A stretch of DNA of 30,569 bases from Methylococcaceae bacterium UBA662 (GCA_002299425.1 DBNW01000054.1:1-30569), one strand, 5' to 3'; shown: positions 7,379 through 15,321, numbered from the stretch's first letter. Notes: generated from the sequence alone by a model not told the origin. Numbers and translations: made by a program.

Positions 7379-8491
7379 ATGGCAACTGAGCCACAAACAG
7401 AAACAAACCCCTGTCCGGTCAATTCCTGGAACGAGTGGGATCCGCTCGAGGAAATTGTTGTCGGCCGGCTTGAAGGGGCGACCATCCCGCCGGCCCATTT
7501 CACCCTGACCACGCGCATTCCCACGCCCTTCGTCTGGCTGCTCAAGGCCGTCGCTCAGGGCTGGCATTATCCCTCGCCCATGGTCAAGGCGGCGCAAAGG
7601 CAGCTTGATGAATTCATCCACATCCTGGAAGCCGAGGGCGTCAAGGTAACAAGGCCTGATGTGACTAATTTTGCCAAAGGTTACGGTACCCCAAGCTGGC
7701 GCACGCGGGGCTTTTGCGGCGCCTGTCCGCGCGATGGCTTCCTGGTGATTGGCGATGAAATCATCGAAACGCCGATGTCCTGGCGTTGCCGCCACAATGA
7801 AGGCTTTCCCTACCGCAGCTTGTTCAAGGAGTATTTCCGCCAAGGTGCCCGCTGGACCGCCGCCCCCAAGCCCCAGTTGCTTGATGCTTTGTATGTGGCA
7901 GACTACCAAACCCCGAAACTGGGCGAGCCGGTACGTTATCAGATCAACGATTTCGAGCCGGTGTTCGACGCCGCCGACTTCCTGCGCTGCGGCCGGGACA
8001 TCTTTTACCAGCTCAGCAACGTGACCAACCGTTTCGGGGTCGAATGGCTTAAGCGGCATCTGGGCGACCGCTTCCGCTTGCATGAAATCGAAAGCCGCTG
8101 CCCGGACCCTTTGCACATCGATTCCACCCTGATGCTCCTGGCGCCGGGCAAGCTGCTGGTCAACCCGGAATGGATCGACGTGGAGCGGCTGCCGAAGATA
8201 TTGCAGTCCTGGGACATCATCATCGCCCCCGAGCCCGACCCGTACGCGGAATCCGAGATGATGGCCAAGTTCTTTTCCATGTGCAGCAAGTGGATCAGCC
8301 TGAACGTGCTGATGCTGGACGAGCGGCGGGTCATCGTCGAGCAAACCCAGACCTCGTTGATCAAGGTGCTCAAAGAGCACGGTTTTGAGACCATCCCCTG
8401 CAATTTCGCCAGTTATCTGCCGTTCGGCGGGGCCTTCCACTGCGCGACGCTGGATGTCCGGCGCAGGGGCGAACTGAAGTCGTATTTTTGA
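7379..8491 (+). CDS. L-arginine:glycine amidinotransferase-like protein
   Basis: 370 residues, strongly resembling mitochondrial AGAT (GATM) from end to end. Examples are NSWNEWDPLEEIVVGR at the N-terminus, CPRDGFLVIGDEIIETPMSWR, FEPVFDAADFLRCGRDIF, and GGAFHCATLDVRRRGELKSY at the C-terminus. The catalytic triad Asp207-His247-Cys355 is present, as is the arginine-binding Asp119. The reaction would transfer an amidino group from arginine to an amine acceptor, releasing ornithine. Around the active-site His, human Asn-Pro-Met-His reads Asp-Pro-Leu-His here; these residues shape the acceptor pocket, so glycine may not be the acceptor. TTGGAGA before the ATG at 7379 supports this start. Relatives include CyrA of cylindrospermopsin synthesis and StrB-type enzymes. 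It probably shares a transcript with the GAP-family gene. Confidence 0.88.
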   Translation: MATEPQTETNPCPVNSWNEWDPLEEIVVGRLEGATIPPAHFTLTTRIPTPFVWLLKAVAQGWHYPSPMVKAAQRQLDEFIHILEAEGVKVTRPDVTNFAKGYGTPSWRTRGFCGACPRDGFLVIGDEIIETPMSWRCRHNEGFPYRSLFKEYFRQGARWTAAPKPQLLDALYVADYQTPKLGEPVRYQINDFEPVFDAADFLRCGRDIFYQLSNVTNRFGVEWLKRHLGDRFRLHEIESRCPDPLHIDSTLMLLAPGKLLVNPEWIDVERLPKILQSWDIIIAPEPDPYAESEMMAKFFSMCSKWISLNVLMLDERRVIVEQTQTSLIKVLKEHGFETIPCNFASYLPFGGAFHCATLDVRRRGELKSYF

Positions 8492-8576
8492 GAGTAGTTT
8501 TTAAGGTTGCCGCCGGGCCGGGCCGCGTTTTTAGGCTAAGGCCGATCGGCAGGGCGTTACTGGGCGAAAAAACACC

Positions 8577-9887
8577 ATGAGTCTGCGCGGTCAAGTGAAC
8601 CTCCGCATCGTCTTGACCAGCCTGCTGATGTTGCTGATCGGCGGTTCTGTCGCTGTTTGGCAGTCGCGGGGTTCGGTCAACAGGGAAGTTGCTTCGTCTT
8701 TGAATTTGGCCGCGCAACTGATCCAAGTGAATTTTCCGCAGGCCCGACCCGGCGGGATTGACCTTGACACCTGGCTGCCGCGTTTTATCTCGTTGGAGCA
8801 AACCCGGCATTTGCGTATCGAGCTTAAACAAGCCGATGGCGGGGTAGTCAAGTTTACCGCCGACCCCAAGCCAGAAGCCGCCGACGACCCGCCGCACTGG
8901 TTTGTCAAACTGATGGCCAGCGATTACCCCTCGCTTACGCAACAAGTGATCACGGCCGACGGCACCGCCGCTACGCTGCTGATAGCCGCCGATCCGATGG
9001 ATGAAATTGCCGAAGCGTGGCAAGAGAGTCGGGTTTTTTTCCTGTCCGTGTGCGGTTTGGCGGGGCTGACTTTTTTGGCGGCCAATTTAGTGTTTAACCG
9101 CGCTTTTAAGGCTATTGCGGTGATTGTCAAGAGCTTGCAGGCCTTAGAGCAAGGCGAATACCGGCAAAAATTGCCGGTATTTACCGCCCAGGAATTTGCT
9201 CGCATCGCCCAAGCCATCAACCATTTGACCGAGGTGTTGGCGGCCGCGCAACGCGAAAACAGTGCCTTGGCCGCGCATTCTTTACGCATCCAAGAAGAAG
9301 AACGGCGGCGTTTGTCGCAGGAGCTGCACGATGAGTTGGGGCAATCGTTGACGGCGATTAAGGTCATGGCGGTGACGCTGGAAAAGCCTAAAGCCGACCG
9401 CCTGACAATTTCGGTGCAGATCAGCCAGGTGTGCGACCACTTGCTGGCCGTGGTGCGCTCCATGATGCGGCATTTGCACCCATTGGCACTGGCCGAATTG
9501 GGTCTTAAGGCGGGCTTGGAGGATTTGTTGGGCCACTGGACTGCTCGCCATCCGGGCTTGGCACTGCGATTGGATTGCCCGGATAGCCTAGACAACCTAG
9601 ACCCGGCCATCGCCATCCACGTTTACCGTGTGGTGCAGGAATGCCTGACCAACACCGTCCGCCACGCCGATGCCGGCAATGCCACGGTAAGCTTGGATCG
9701 GTTGCCGGGTGGTGGGCTGCGGGTGCAAGTCAGCGATGATGGTCGGGGCTTTAAGCAGGCTGCGGGCAGCCCGGGTTTTGGCCTGCTGGGTATGCGCGAA
9801 CGCATAAAAAGCTTGGGCGGGCGCTTTCAGATTGACAGTCTGCCCGGGCAAGGCACCCGCGTTACCGCTACGATTCCGCTGCCTTAG
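8577..9887 (+). CDS. mxaY: MxaY/MoxY-like sensor histidine kinase (NarX/UhpB-type)
   Basis: 436 residues. Membrane helix about 9-28, a periplasmic domain (about 30-150) of the LapD/MoxY N-terminal type, a second helix about 153-175, a HAMP-like linker, then a HisKA_3 dimerisation region with His251 in RRRLSQELHDELGQS. The ATPase domain has the N-box VVQECLTNTVRHADA and the G-box DDGRGF. Such kinases partner with LuxR-type regulators, and one (10568-11230, opposite strand) lies beyond mxaD. By analogy with MxaY of Methylotuvimicrobium buryatense and MoxY of Paracoccus, it should control the methanol dehydrogenase genes, including the lanthanide response. Functional assignment rests on domain type plus location. 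Confidence 0.8.
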   Translation: MSLRGQVNLRIVLTSLLMLLIGGSVAVWQSRGSVNREVASSLNLAAQLIQVNFPQARPGGIDLDTWLPRFISLEQTRHLRIELKQADGGVVKFTADPKPEAADDPPHWFVKLMASDYPSLTQQVITADGTAATLLIAADPMDEIAEAWQESRVFFLSVCGLAGLTFLAANLVFNRAFKAIAVIVKSLQALEQGEYRQKLPVFTAQEFARIAQAINHLTEVLAAAQRENSALAAHSLRIQEEERRRLSQELHDELGQSLTAIKVMAVTLEKPKADRLTISVQISQVCDHLLAVVRSMMRHLHPLALAELGLKAGLEDLLGHWTARHPGLALRLDCPDSLDNLDPAIAIHVYRVVQECLTNTVRHADAGNATVSLDRLPGGGLRVQVSDDGRGFKQAAGSPGFGLLGMRERIKSLGGRFQIDSLPGQGTRVTATIPLP

Positions 9888-10009
9888 GGCAAACGCTCGA
9901 TGCGTGTCGCGGGGGGCAACAACGGGGGTATTTCCCTGGTGAAATCAGGAAACATTCCCGGCCGGTTTGCGGAAAGCTTGGCGACAATAATCATTTAAGT
10001 GAGATTGCC

Positions 10010-10543
10010 ATGAAACGTTTATCTGGGTTGCTTATCGGCGCGTTGTTCTCGGTGTTGGCGCAGGCGCACGGCCCGACCCCGCAAAAGGCGGATGTGCGCG
10101 TCACCATTCAGGCACCGGTGGCGGTGGTTTGGGATACCGTCAAGCAGTTCGAGCAGATTGCCGACTGGCATCCGGATGTTAAACACAGCACCGGCGACGG
10201 CAAGCTGGCATCGGGTGGCATCCGCACACTCACTTTGGAAGGTGGCGAGCTGGTTGAGGAGCTGGATTTTTACAGCGACGGCGAGCGTGAATACAGCTAC
10301 CGGCTAAAAACCGGCGATGTTAAGGCGTTGCCGGTCAGCTCCCATTCGACATCGCTGCACGTGCTGCCGGGCGAGTCGGCACAGAGTGCGGTCGTTAGAG
10401 TAAAAAGCCGGTTTTATCGCGCCGACACCGGCAACACGCCGCCGGAACAGTTGAATGATGCCGCCGCCGTCAGTGCCATGACCGCGTTTTTCACCAACGG
10501 CCTGCAAGGGCTGAAGCAAAAGCTGGAAAACCCGGCGCAGTAG
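10010..10543 (+). CDS. mxaD: MxaD-like periplasmic SRPBCC-family protein of methanol oxidation
   Basis: 177 residues: signal peptide (MKRLSGLLIGALFSVLAQA) followed by a SRPBCC/polyketide-cyclase-like domain with the start VRVTIQAPVAVVWDTVKQFEQIADWHPDV. This is the pattern of MxaD, a periplasmic protein reported to aid methanol dehydrogenase-cytochrome cL interaction. It lies 122 bases after the kinase gene and points tail-to-tail at the mxaB-like gene (24 bases between stops). In the best-known mxa cluster mxaD is at the distal end, whereas here it sits among the regulators. GTGAGA before the ATG is a moderate ribosome binding site. Confidence 0.78.
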   Translation: MKRLSGLLIGALFSVLAQAHGPTPQKADVRVTIQAPVAVVWDTVKQFEQIADWHPDVKHSTGDGKLASGGIRTLTLEGGELVEELDFYSDGEREYSYRLKTGDVKALPVSSHSTSLHVLPGESAQSAVVRVKSRFYRADTGNTPPEQLNDAAAVSAMTAFFTNGLQGLKQKLENPAQ

Positions 10544-10567
10544 CCGGGCATAGCCCCCGGCGCGGGC

Positions 10568-11230
10568 TTATTTTTCCGGCATCCCCAGCAAACCCCGGCG
10601 CGTAGCCAGCAACGTCATTTCCGCTGCTGTAGCTACGCCCAATTTTTCCTTGATGGCGGTACCGTAATTGCAGACTGTTTTGTAACTCAAGCGTAGTTTT
10701 TCCGCCGTTTTTTGCGTGGTGTAGCCGTTGGCTAGTAGACAAAACACGTCAAACTCTCGGGGCGACAGCAGCTGTATGCCATCGCTGTCATCGTTGCCGG
10801 AGAGTCCGGCCATAACCAATTGTTGCGCCAGTTCCGGCTCCACGAAGGTGCCGCCCTCGGCGATTTTTTTCACGGCGGCAACCAGTATTTCCGGGCTGCT
10901 GTTTTTCGTGATGTAGCCTTTAGCCCCGGCTTTTAAGGCGCGGGTGACAAACACCCGCTCGTTATGGATGCTGAACACCAAAATTTTGGCGTGGGCGTCC
11001 CGGCCCAACAAACGCCGGATGGTTTCATAACCGCCGATGCCGGGCATGGACAAGTCCAGCACTACCAAATCCGGTCGCCATTGGCTGTACAACTGGCAGG
11101 CGGTCTCGCCCCGGTCGGCCTCATAAACCTGGCCGATGTCCTCGGAAAACGACAGATACGTCTTATAGCCAGCTCTGACCACGGCATGGTCATCCACCAA
11201 CAAGACATTCAGTTTGACCGACACAGACAC
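10568..11230 (-). CDS. mxaB: MxaB-like LuxR/NarL-family response regulator
   Basis: 220 residues. The receiver domain has acidic pair D13-D14 and phospho-acceptor Asp59 in LVVLDLSMPG. The C-terminal helix-turn-helix is of LuxR type (LSPREFDVFCLLANGYTTQKTAEKLRLSYKTV, in part). It is transcribed divergently from mxaF with 316 bases between starts, the usual layout for a regulator of the adjacent operon. It is the likely target of the MxaY-like kinase and an activator of mxaF transcription, as reported for MxaB in gammaproteobacterial methanotrophs. Binding sites are not proven; inverted repeats in the intergenic region are candidates. Confidence 0.82.
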   Translation of the reverse strand: MSVSVKLNVLLVDDHAVVRAGYKTYLSFSEDIGQVYEADRGETACQLYSQWRPDLVVLDLSMPGIGGYETIRRLLGRDAHAKILVFSIHNERVFVTRALKAGAKGYITKNSSPEILVAAVKKIAEGGTFVEPELAQQLVMAGLSGNDDSDGIQLLSPREFDVFCLLANGYTTQKTAEKLRLSYKTVCNYGTAIKEKLGVATAAEMTLLATRRGLLGMPEK

Positions 11231-11546
11231 ACCCCTTTAGTGGCGCAAAAAAGCGACATCTTGCGGGTTTTGGCGGCCTTGGGCTATGGGAAGTTTTCAC
11301 TTTCTTAAGCTTGCCGGAAAAAAGCCTACGGGGAATTTTTCCTAGTTATTTTTCGTAATTTTCCCGTTCATTTTAAGGTTTATTCCGTAACGGTGCGGTC
11401 GTCCACGCCCTTACCATAGACCCCCAGCATAGCCATGCACCCTGGTATTTTAGCTTCGATCAAGTGACTGCCTTTTAGGTCTCAACTGCGCCGAGGGTGT
11501 TTGGCTAGGCTCTTAAATCTCACACCACAATGACACCGGAGGAACC
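11231..11546. promoter_or_regulatory. Divergent mxaB/mxaF control region
   Basis: 316 bases with no gene. An AT-rich core (about 11316-11375) contains GGAAAAA (11316-11322) and TTTTTCC (11336-11342) as a perfect 7-base inverted repeat. It also contains an imperfect pair ACGGGGAA (11328-11335) / TTTCCCGT (11360-11367). These are candidate MxaB sites. No clear sigma70 pair is seen for mxaF, as expected for an activator-dependent promoter. CCGGAGGA lies just before the mxaF ATG. Confidence 0.5.
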
Positions 11547-13355
11547 ATGCGGATTTTTGATTTGGCCGCCCATGCAGGCCGCACCGCCCTGGCAACGGCA
11601 ATCGCCTTGGGGCTTGCCCAAACTGCCCTGGCCAACAAGGATTTGGATAAACTGTCGCGGCAAAACACCAACTGGGTGATGCAGACTAAAGACTACAGTG
11701 CCACCCATTTCAGCGAGCTGTACGACATCAACATCACCAACGTGAAAGACCTGAAACCGGTTTGGTCGTTTTCGACCGGCGTGCTGAACGGCCATGAGGG
11801 CGGGCCGCTGGTGGTGAACGGTATCATGTATGTGCATACCCCCTACCCAAACAACATTTTTGCCATTGATTTAGACGAGCCGGAAAAAATTCTCTGGCAA
11901 TACAAGCCCAAGCAAAACCCGGCCGCTCGCGCCGTGGCCTGTTGCGACGTGGTCAACCGGGGTTTAGCCTACGCGCCGGAAGGTAAGGATTACCCGGCAA
12001 CCATTTTCCTGAACCAATTAGACGGCCACATCGTGGCACTGAACGCCCGTTCCGGCGAGTTGCTGTGGAAAATGGAAAACTCCGACATCGCTATGGGTTC
12101 TACGTTGACCATCGCCCCGTTCGTAGTCAAGGATATGGTAATCGTCGGCACCTCGGGTGCTGAGCTGGGTGTGCGCGGCTATGCCACTGCCTACAGTGTC
12201 AAAGACGGCAAGCAGCGGTGGCGGGTGTACGCTACCGGCCCTGATGAAGATATTAAGCTAGCCAAAAACTTCAACGAGGCCAACCCGCATTACGGCCAAT
12301 TCGGTCTGGGTCTGAAAACCTGGGAAGCCGATGCTTGGAAAATCGGCGGCGGCACCAACTGGGGCTGGTATGCCTACGACCCCGGCCTGGAAATGCTGTA
12401 TTACGGCTCCGGCAACCCGGCACCGTGGAACGAGACCATGCGTCCTGGCGACAACAAATGGACCATGACCATCTGGGGCCGCGACGTCAACACCGGCGAA
12501 GCCAAATTCGGCTATCAAAAAACCCCGCATGATGAATGGGATTACGCCGGCGTCAACTACATGGGCCTGTCCGAGCAGGAAGTCAACGGCAAAATGCGTA
12601 AATTGCTGACTCACCCTGACCGCAACGGCATCGTCTACACGCTAGACCGCGAAAACGGCGACCTGATCAACGCCTTCAAAATCGACGACACCGTCAACTG
12701 GGTGAAAAAAGTCGACCTAAAAACCGGCCTGCCGGTGCGCGACCCGGAATACGCCACCCGCATGGATCACGAAGCTAAGGGCATTTGCCCGTCGGCCATG
12801 GGCTACCACAACCAAGGCATCGAATCCTACGATCCGGCGAAAAAGCTGTTCTTTATGGGCATTAACCATATTTGCATGGATTGGGAACCGTTCATGCTGC
12901 CGTACCGGGCCGGCCAGTTCTTCGTCGGCGCCACCTTGAACATGTATCCAGGGCCTAAAGGCACGCTGGGACAGGTTAAGGCCATGAATGCCGTCACCGG
13001 CGAGTTTGAATGGGAAATCAAGGAAAAATTCGCCGTTTGGGGCGGAACCATGGCCACTGCCGGCGACTTGGTGTTCTACGGCACGCTGGACGGCCATATC
13101 AAAGCCTTGAACTCCAAAACCGGCGAAGAATTATGGAAGTTCAAGCTGCCCTCGGGTGTCATCGGTCATCCGATCACCTACAAGCATGAAGGCCGGCAAT
13201 ACGTCGCCATTTACTACGGTGTCGGCGGCTGGCCGGGTGTCGGTTTGGTGTTTGACCTGCAAGACCCGACCGCAGGCTTAGGCGCGGTAGGTGCGTTCAA
13301 GGAATTGGCGCATTACACGCAAATGGGCGGCGGCGTGATGGTATTTGCGCTGTAA
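11547..13355 (+). CDS. mxaF: Methanol dehydrogenase large subunit, PQQ-dependent, calcium type
   Basis: 602 residues. A signal peptide of 29 residues ends in ALA. With this cleavage the mature numbering gives the vicinal disulfide Cys103-Cys104 (ACCD), the metal/PQQ ligands Glu177 (GAELG) and Asn261 (SGNPAPW), and catalytic Asp303 (EWDYAG), exactly as in classical MxaF. The position two after the catalytic Asp is Ala; lanthanide-dependent XoxF enzymes have Asp there, so this is the calcium enzyme. It oxidises methanol to formaldehyde in the periplasm as an alpha2beta2 complex with MxaI, passing electrons to MxaG. It is the first gene of the operon, with an excellent ribosome binding site (GGAGGA, 11537-11542). 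A hairpin follows the stop. Confidence 0.98.
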   Translation: MRIFDLAAHAGRTALATAIALGLAQTALANKDLDKLSRQNTNWVMQTKDYSATHFSELYDINITNVKDLKPVWSFSTGVLNGHEGGPLVVNGIMYVHTPYPNNIFAIDLDEPEKILWQYKPKQNPAARAVACCDVVNRGLAYAPEGKDYPATIFLNQLDGHIVALNARSGELLWKMENSDIAMGSTLTIAPFVVKDMVIVGTSGAELGVRGYATAYSVKDGKQRWRVYATGPDEDIKLAKNFNEANPHYGQFGLGLKTWEADAWKIGGGTNWGWYAYDPGLEMLYYGSGNPAPWNETMRPGDNKWTMTIWGRDVNTGEAKFGYQKTPHDEWDYAGVNYMGLSEQEVNGKMRKLLTHPDRNGIVYTLDRENGDLINAFKIDDTVNWVKKVDLKTGLPVRDPEYATRMDHEAKGICPSAMGYHNQGIESYDPAKKLFFMGINHICMDWEPFMLPYRAGQFFVGATLNMYPGPKGTLGQVKAMNAVTGEFEWEIKEKFAVWGGTMATAGDLVFYGTLDGHIKALNSKTGEELWKFKLPSGVIGHPITYKHEGRQYVAIYYGVGGWPGVGLVFDLQDPTAGLGAVGAFKELAHYTQMGGGVMVFAL

Positions 13356-13383
13356 CGGCTAGCGTTACCACGCCCGCGGACTG

Positions 13384-13411
13384 TTGTTCCCACGCTCCGG
13401 CGCGGGAACAA
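13384..13411 (+). other. Strong hairpin between mxaF and mxaJ
   Basis: TTGTTCCC (13384-13391) pairs perfectly with GGGAACAA (13404-13411), with a further CGC/GCG inside and a 4-base loop. It lacks a following T-run, so it is not a standard terminator. It may protect the mxaF message or reduce read-through into mxaJ. Confidence 0.6.
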
Positions 13412-13450
13412 TAAAAAATCTACGTTTGAACAAAAAACCTGCCTAACTGC

Positions 13451-14281
13451 ATGAAAAAACTGATTGCTTATTTAACCGGCGCGGCGTTGCTGGCGCTGTC
13501 GTCAGCCCACGCCGATACGCTAAAAATCTGTGCCGCCGAAGACGAGTTGCCGTATTCCAACCAAAAAGGCGAGGGCTTTGAAAATAAAATCGCCCAGGTG
13601 TTAGGTGATGAGCTAGGCAAAAAAATTGAGTACGTATTCTGGAGCGACCCGCGCTATTTCTTGCGCGACTTTTTAGACCCTGGTTTGTGCGATGTCGTCA
13701 TCGGTGTGGATGCGGGCGACCCGCGAGTGGCCACCACCGCACCGTATTACCGTTCCGGCTATGTGTTTATCAGCCGCCAGCAAGACGGGTTGAATCTAAA
13801 AGACTGGGATAGCGAGGTGTTGCGGACAGCGAAACGCATCGCCTTCGTGCCGGGTTCGCCCGCCGAAACCATGCTGCGGGCGATAGGCCGTTACAACGAC
13901 CAATTCAATTACTCGCAGGAATTGGTCGGCTTTAAGTCTAAGCGCAATCAGTATGTTAAATACGACAGCGAAAAATTAGTGCGGGAGGTGGCTTCCGGGC
14001 GTGCCGACATCGCCGCTTTATGGGCACCGGCGGCGGCCCGTTACGTTAAGGCATCGAGCAAGCCGCTGACCATGACGGTGATCCCAGACCACCAGCGTCG
14101 TGCCGACGGCGAGCCGGTCGGCCACCATTACAGCACCTCGATGGCGGTACGCAAAGACGACAAAGCCTTGTTGGCGCAATTGGATAAAGCGATCAAAAAC
14201 CGGCATCAGGACATTGTGCAAATTCTGGAAGCCGAAGGCATCCCGTTACTGGACGGCGACGCTGCCACGGCCCGCCCTTAA
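13451..14281 (+). CDS. mxaJ: Methanol oxidation periplasmic protein MxaJ (solute-binding-protein fold)
   Basis: 276 residues: signal peptide (MKKLIAYLTGAALLALSSAHA) then an extracellular solute-binding type 3 fold, seen in LKICAAEDELPYSNQKGEGFENKIAQ and GLCDVVIGVDAGDPRVATTAPYY. MxaJ is required for methanol dehydrogenase function in methylotrophs, probably as an assembly factor or chaperone rather than for uptake. It lies between mxaF and mxaG, its standard place. The gap from mxaF is 95 bases and contains a hairpin. Confidence 0.93.
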   Translation: MKKLIAYLTGAALLALSSAHADTLKICAAEDELPYSNQKGEGFENKIAQVLGDELGKKIEYVFWSDPRYFLRDFLDPGLCDVVIGVDAGDPRVATTAPYYRSGYVFISRQQDGLNLKDWDSEVLRTAKRIAFVPGSPAETMLRAIGRYNDQFNYSQELVGFKSKRNQYVKYDSEKLVREVASGRADIAALWAPAAARYVKASSKPLTMTVIPDHQRRADGEPVGHHYSTSMAVRKDDKALLAQLDKAIKNRHQDIVQILEAEGIPLLDGDAATARP

Positions 14282-14390
14282 TCGGTCAGGCACGGTGCGT
14301 GAGGTAGGTATTGCGTGCCTTGCAAGCCTCACTAACGGCGTGGTTATTAACAACACGGTGCGCCATGCGTACCCTACAAAACATGAAAAA

Positions 14391-14855
14391 ATGAAAAAAC
14401 TACTATCCATCGCATTGTTGGCCACGTTCGCTGCGGCGGCGCAGGCCGAAATTAGCCTGCACCATGCCATTACGGGTGAAGTCTTGGATATGAGCTTCGC
14501 CAAAAAAGGCGGCAACACCGAGGCTTTTAAGGAATTCATGCAAACCGGCAAAAACCCGTACAACGGCAATAAGGAAGTCGTCGAGCAAGGCAAAAGCCTG
14601 TACATGACCGGCTGTTCCGGTTGCCACGGCCACGAGGCGGAAGGCAAATTAGGGCCGGGTCTGGCCGATGATTACTGGACTTACCCGCGCAACGCCACTG
14701 ATCAAGGCCTGTTTGAACTGTTGTTTGGCGGTGCCAACGGCATGATGGGCCCGCAATACGTCAGCTTTAACACCGATGAGATGTTGAAAATTATGGCCTT
14801 TATCCGCGACATCTACACCGGCGATCCGAAAAAAGCCAAATGGCTTAAACCTTAA
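14391..14855 (+). CDS. mxaG: Cytochrome cL, electron acceptor of methanol dehydrogenase
   Basis: 154 residues from the ATG at 14391. Signal peptide (MKKLLSIALLATFAAAAQA) then a single-heme cytochrome c domain with CSGCH (Cys75, Cys78, His79) and a likely axial Met in NGMMGPQY. The open frame extends far upstream, but only this start gives a proper signal peptide. MxaG takes electrons singly from the PQQ of MxaFI in the periplasm and passes them to a smaller cytochrome c. Position after mxaJ and 13 bases before mxaI is canonical. The ribosome binding site is poor. Confidence 0.93.
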   Translation: MKKLLSIALLATFAAAAQAEISLHHAITGEVLDMSFAKKGGNTEAFKEFMQTGKNPYNGNKEVVEQGKSLYMTGCSGCHGHEAEGKLGPGLADDYWTYPRNATDQGLFELLFGGANGMMGPQYVSFNTDEMLKIMAFIRDIYTGDPKKAKWLKP

Positions 14856-14868
14856 CCAGGAGATGATG

Positions 14869-15144
14869 ATGAAACCCATACTGTTTATGGCAACTTTACT
14901 GCTGCCCGTCGCGGCGATGGCTTATGACGGCACACACTGCAAAGAACCCGGCGTTTGCTGGGAACCCAAACCCGGCTTCCCGGAAAAAGTCGCCGGCAGC
15001 AAGTACGACCCTAAGCACGACCCTAACGAAGTGAACAAACAAGCCCAGTCAGTTAAAGAAATGGAAGCGCGCAACGAACAGCGCACCCAGCATTTGGTCA
15101 AGACCGGCCAGTTTGTTTACGACGTGGAAGAAATCCCCCACTAA
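14869..15144 (+). CDS. mxaI: Methanol dehydrogenase small subunit
   Basis: 91 residues from ATG 14869. Signal peptide (MKPILFMATLLLPVAAMA) then YDGTHCKEPGVCWEPKPGFP and a Lys/Glu-rich helical tail ending KTGQFVYDVEEIPH, all typical of MxaI. Three ATGs in a row (14863, 14866, 14869) are possible; AGGAG at 14858-14862 is best spaced for the third. MxaI wraps around MxaF in the alpha2beta2 enzyme; XoxF-type enzymes lack it, so its presence supports a true calcium methanol dehydrogenase. Confidence 0.95.
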   Translation: MKPILFMATLLLPVAAMAYDGTHCKEPGVCWEPKPGFPEKVAGSKYDPKHDPNEVNKQAQSVKEMEARNEQRTQHLVKTGQFVYDVEEIPH

Positions 15145-15218
15145 ACCTTAGGGGTGGGCTAAAGCCGGTCGTTCTGGCAGTGGCCTAGTGAAAATAACCG
15201 GGTCGGTTTGTTTGTCAG

Positions 15219-15246
15219 CCCAGCCTTGGCAGGTGCCAAAGCTGGG
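15219..15246 (+). other. Hairpin between mxaI and mxaR
   Basis: CCCAGCCTTGGCA (15219-15231) and TGCCAAAGCTGGG (15234-15246) form a 13-base stem with one mismatch and a very short loop. It lies in the 177-base gap between structural and maturation genes. No T-run follows directly. It is a likely attenuator or RNA-processing site separating highly expressed mxaFJGI from the accessory genes. Confidence 0.55.
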
Positions 15247-15321
15247 CGGGTGCTGTCCCCTTTACGTTTTTGATCAATTTCCTTATTTGCTCTGGCAGTG
15301 AGAAGTTGCTGGAGTTTTTTT

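Noticed and set aside
7358..8440. 360-codon open frame antisense to the amidinotransferase
   Set aside because: The sense frame has complete AGAT homology and catalytic residues; the antisense frame has no recognisable motif and reflects GC-biased codon use.
8370..9023. 217-codon minus-strand frame across the amidinotransferase/kinase junction
   Set aside because: Antisense shadow of two well-supported genes, with no domain signature.
10543..10562. GCCGGG/CCCGGC stem between the convergent mxaD and mxaB genes as terminator
   Set aside because: Short stem with no T-run on either strand; not enough to call a terminator.
11547..13355. Possible XoxF assignment of the PQQ dehydrogenase
   Set aside because: Ala instead of the extra lanthanide-binding Asp, and the presence of mxaI, mxaG and mxaJ in canonical order.
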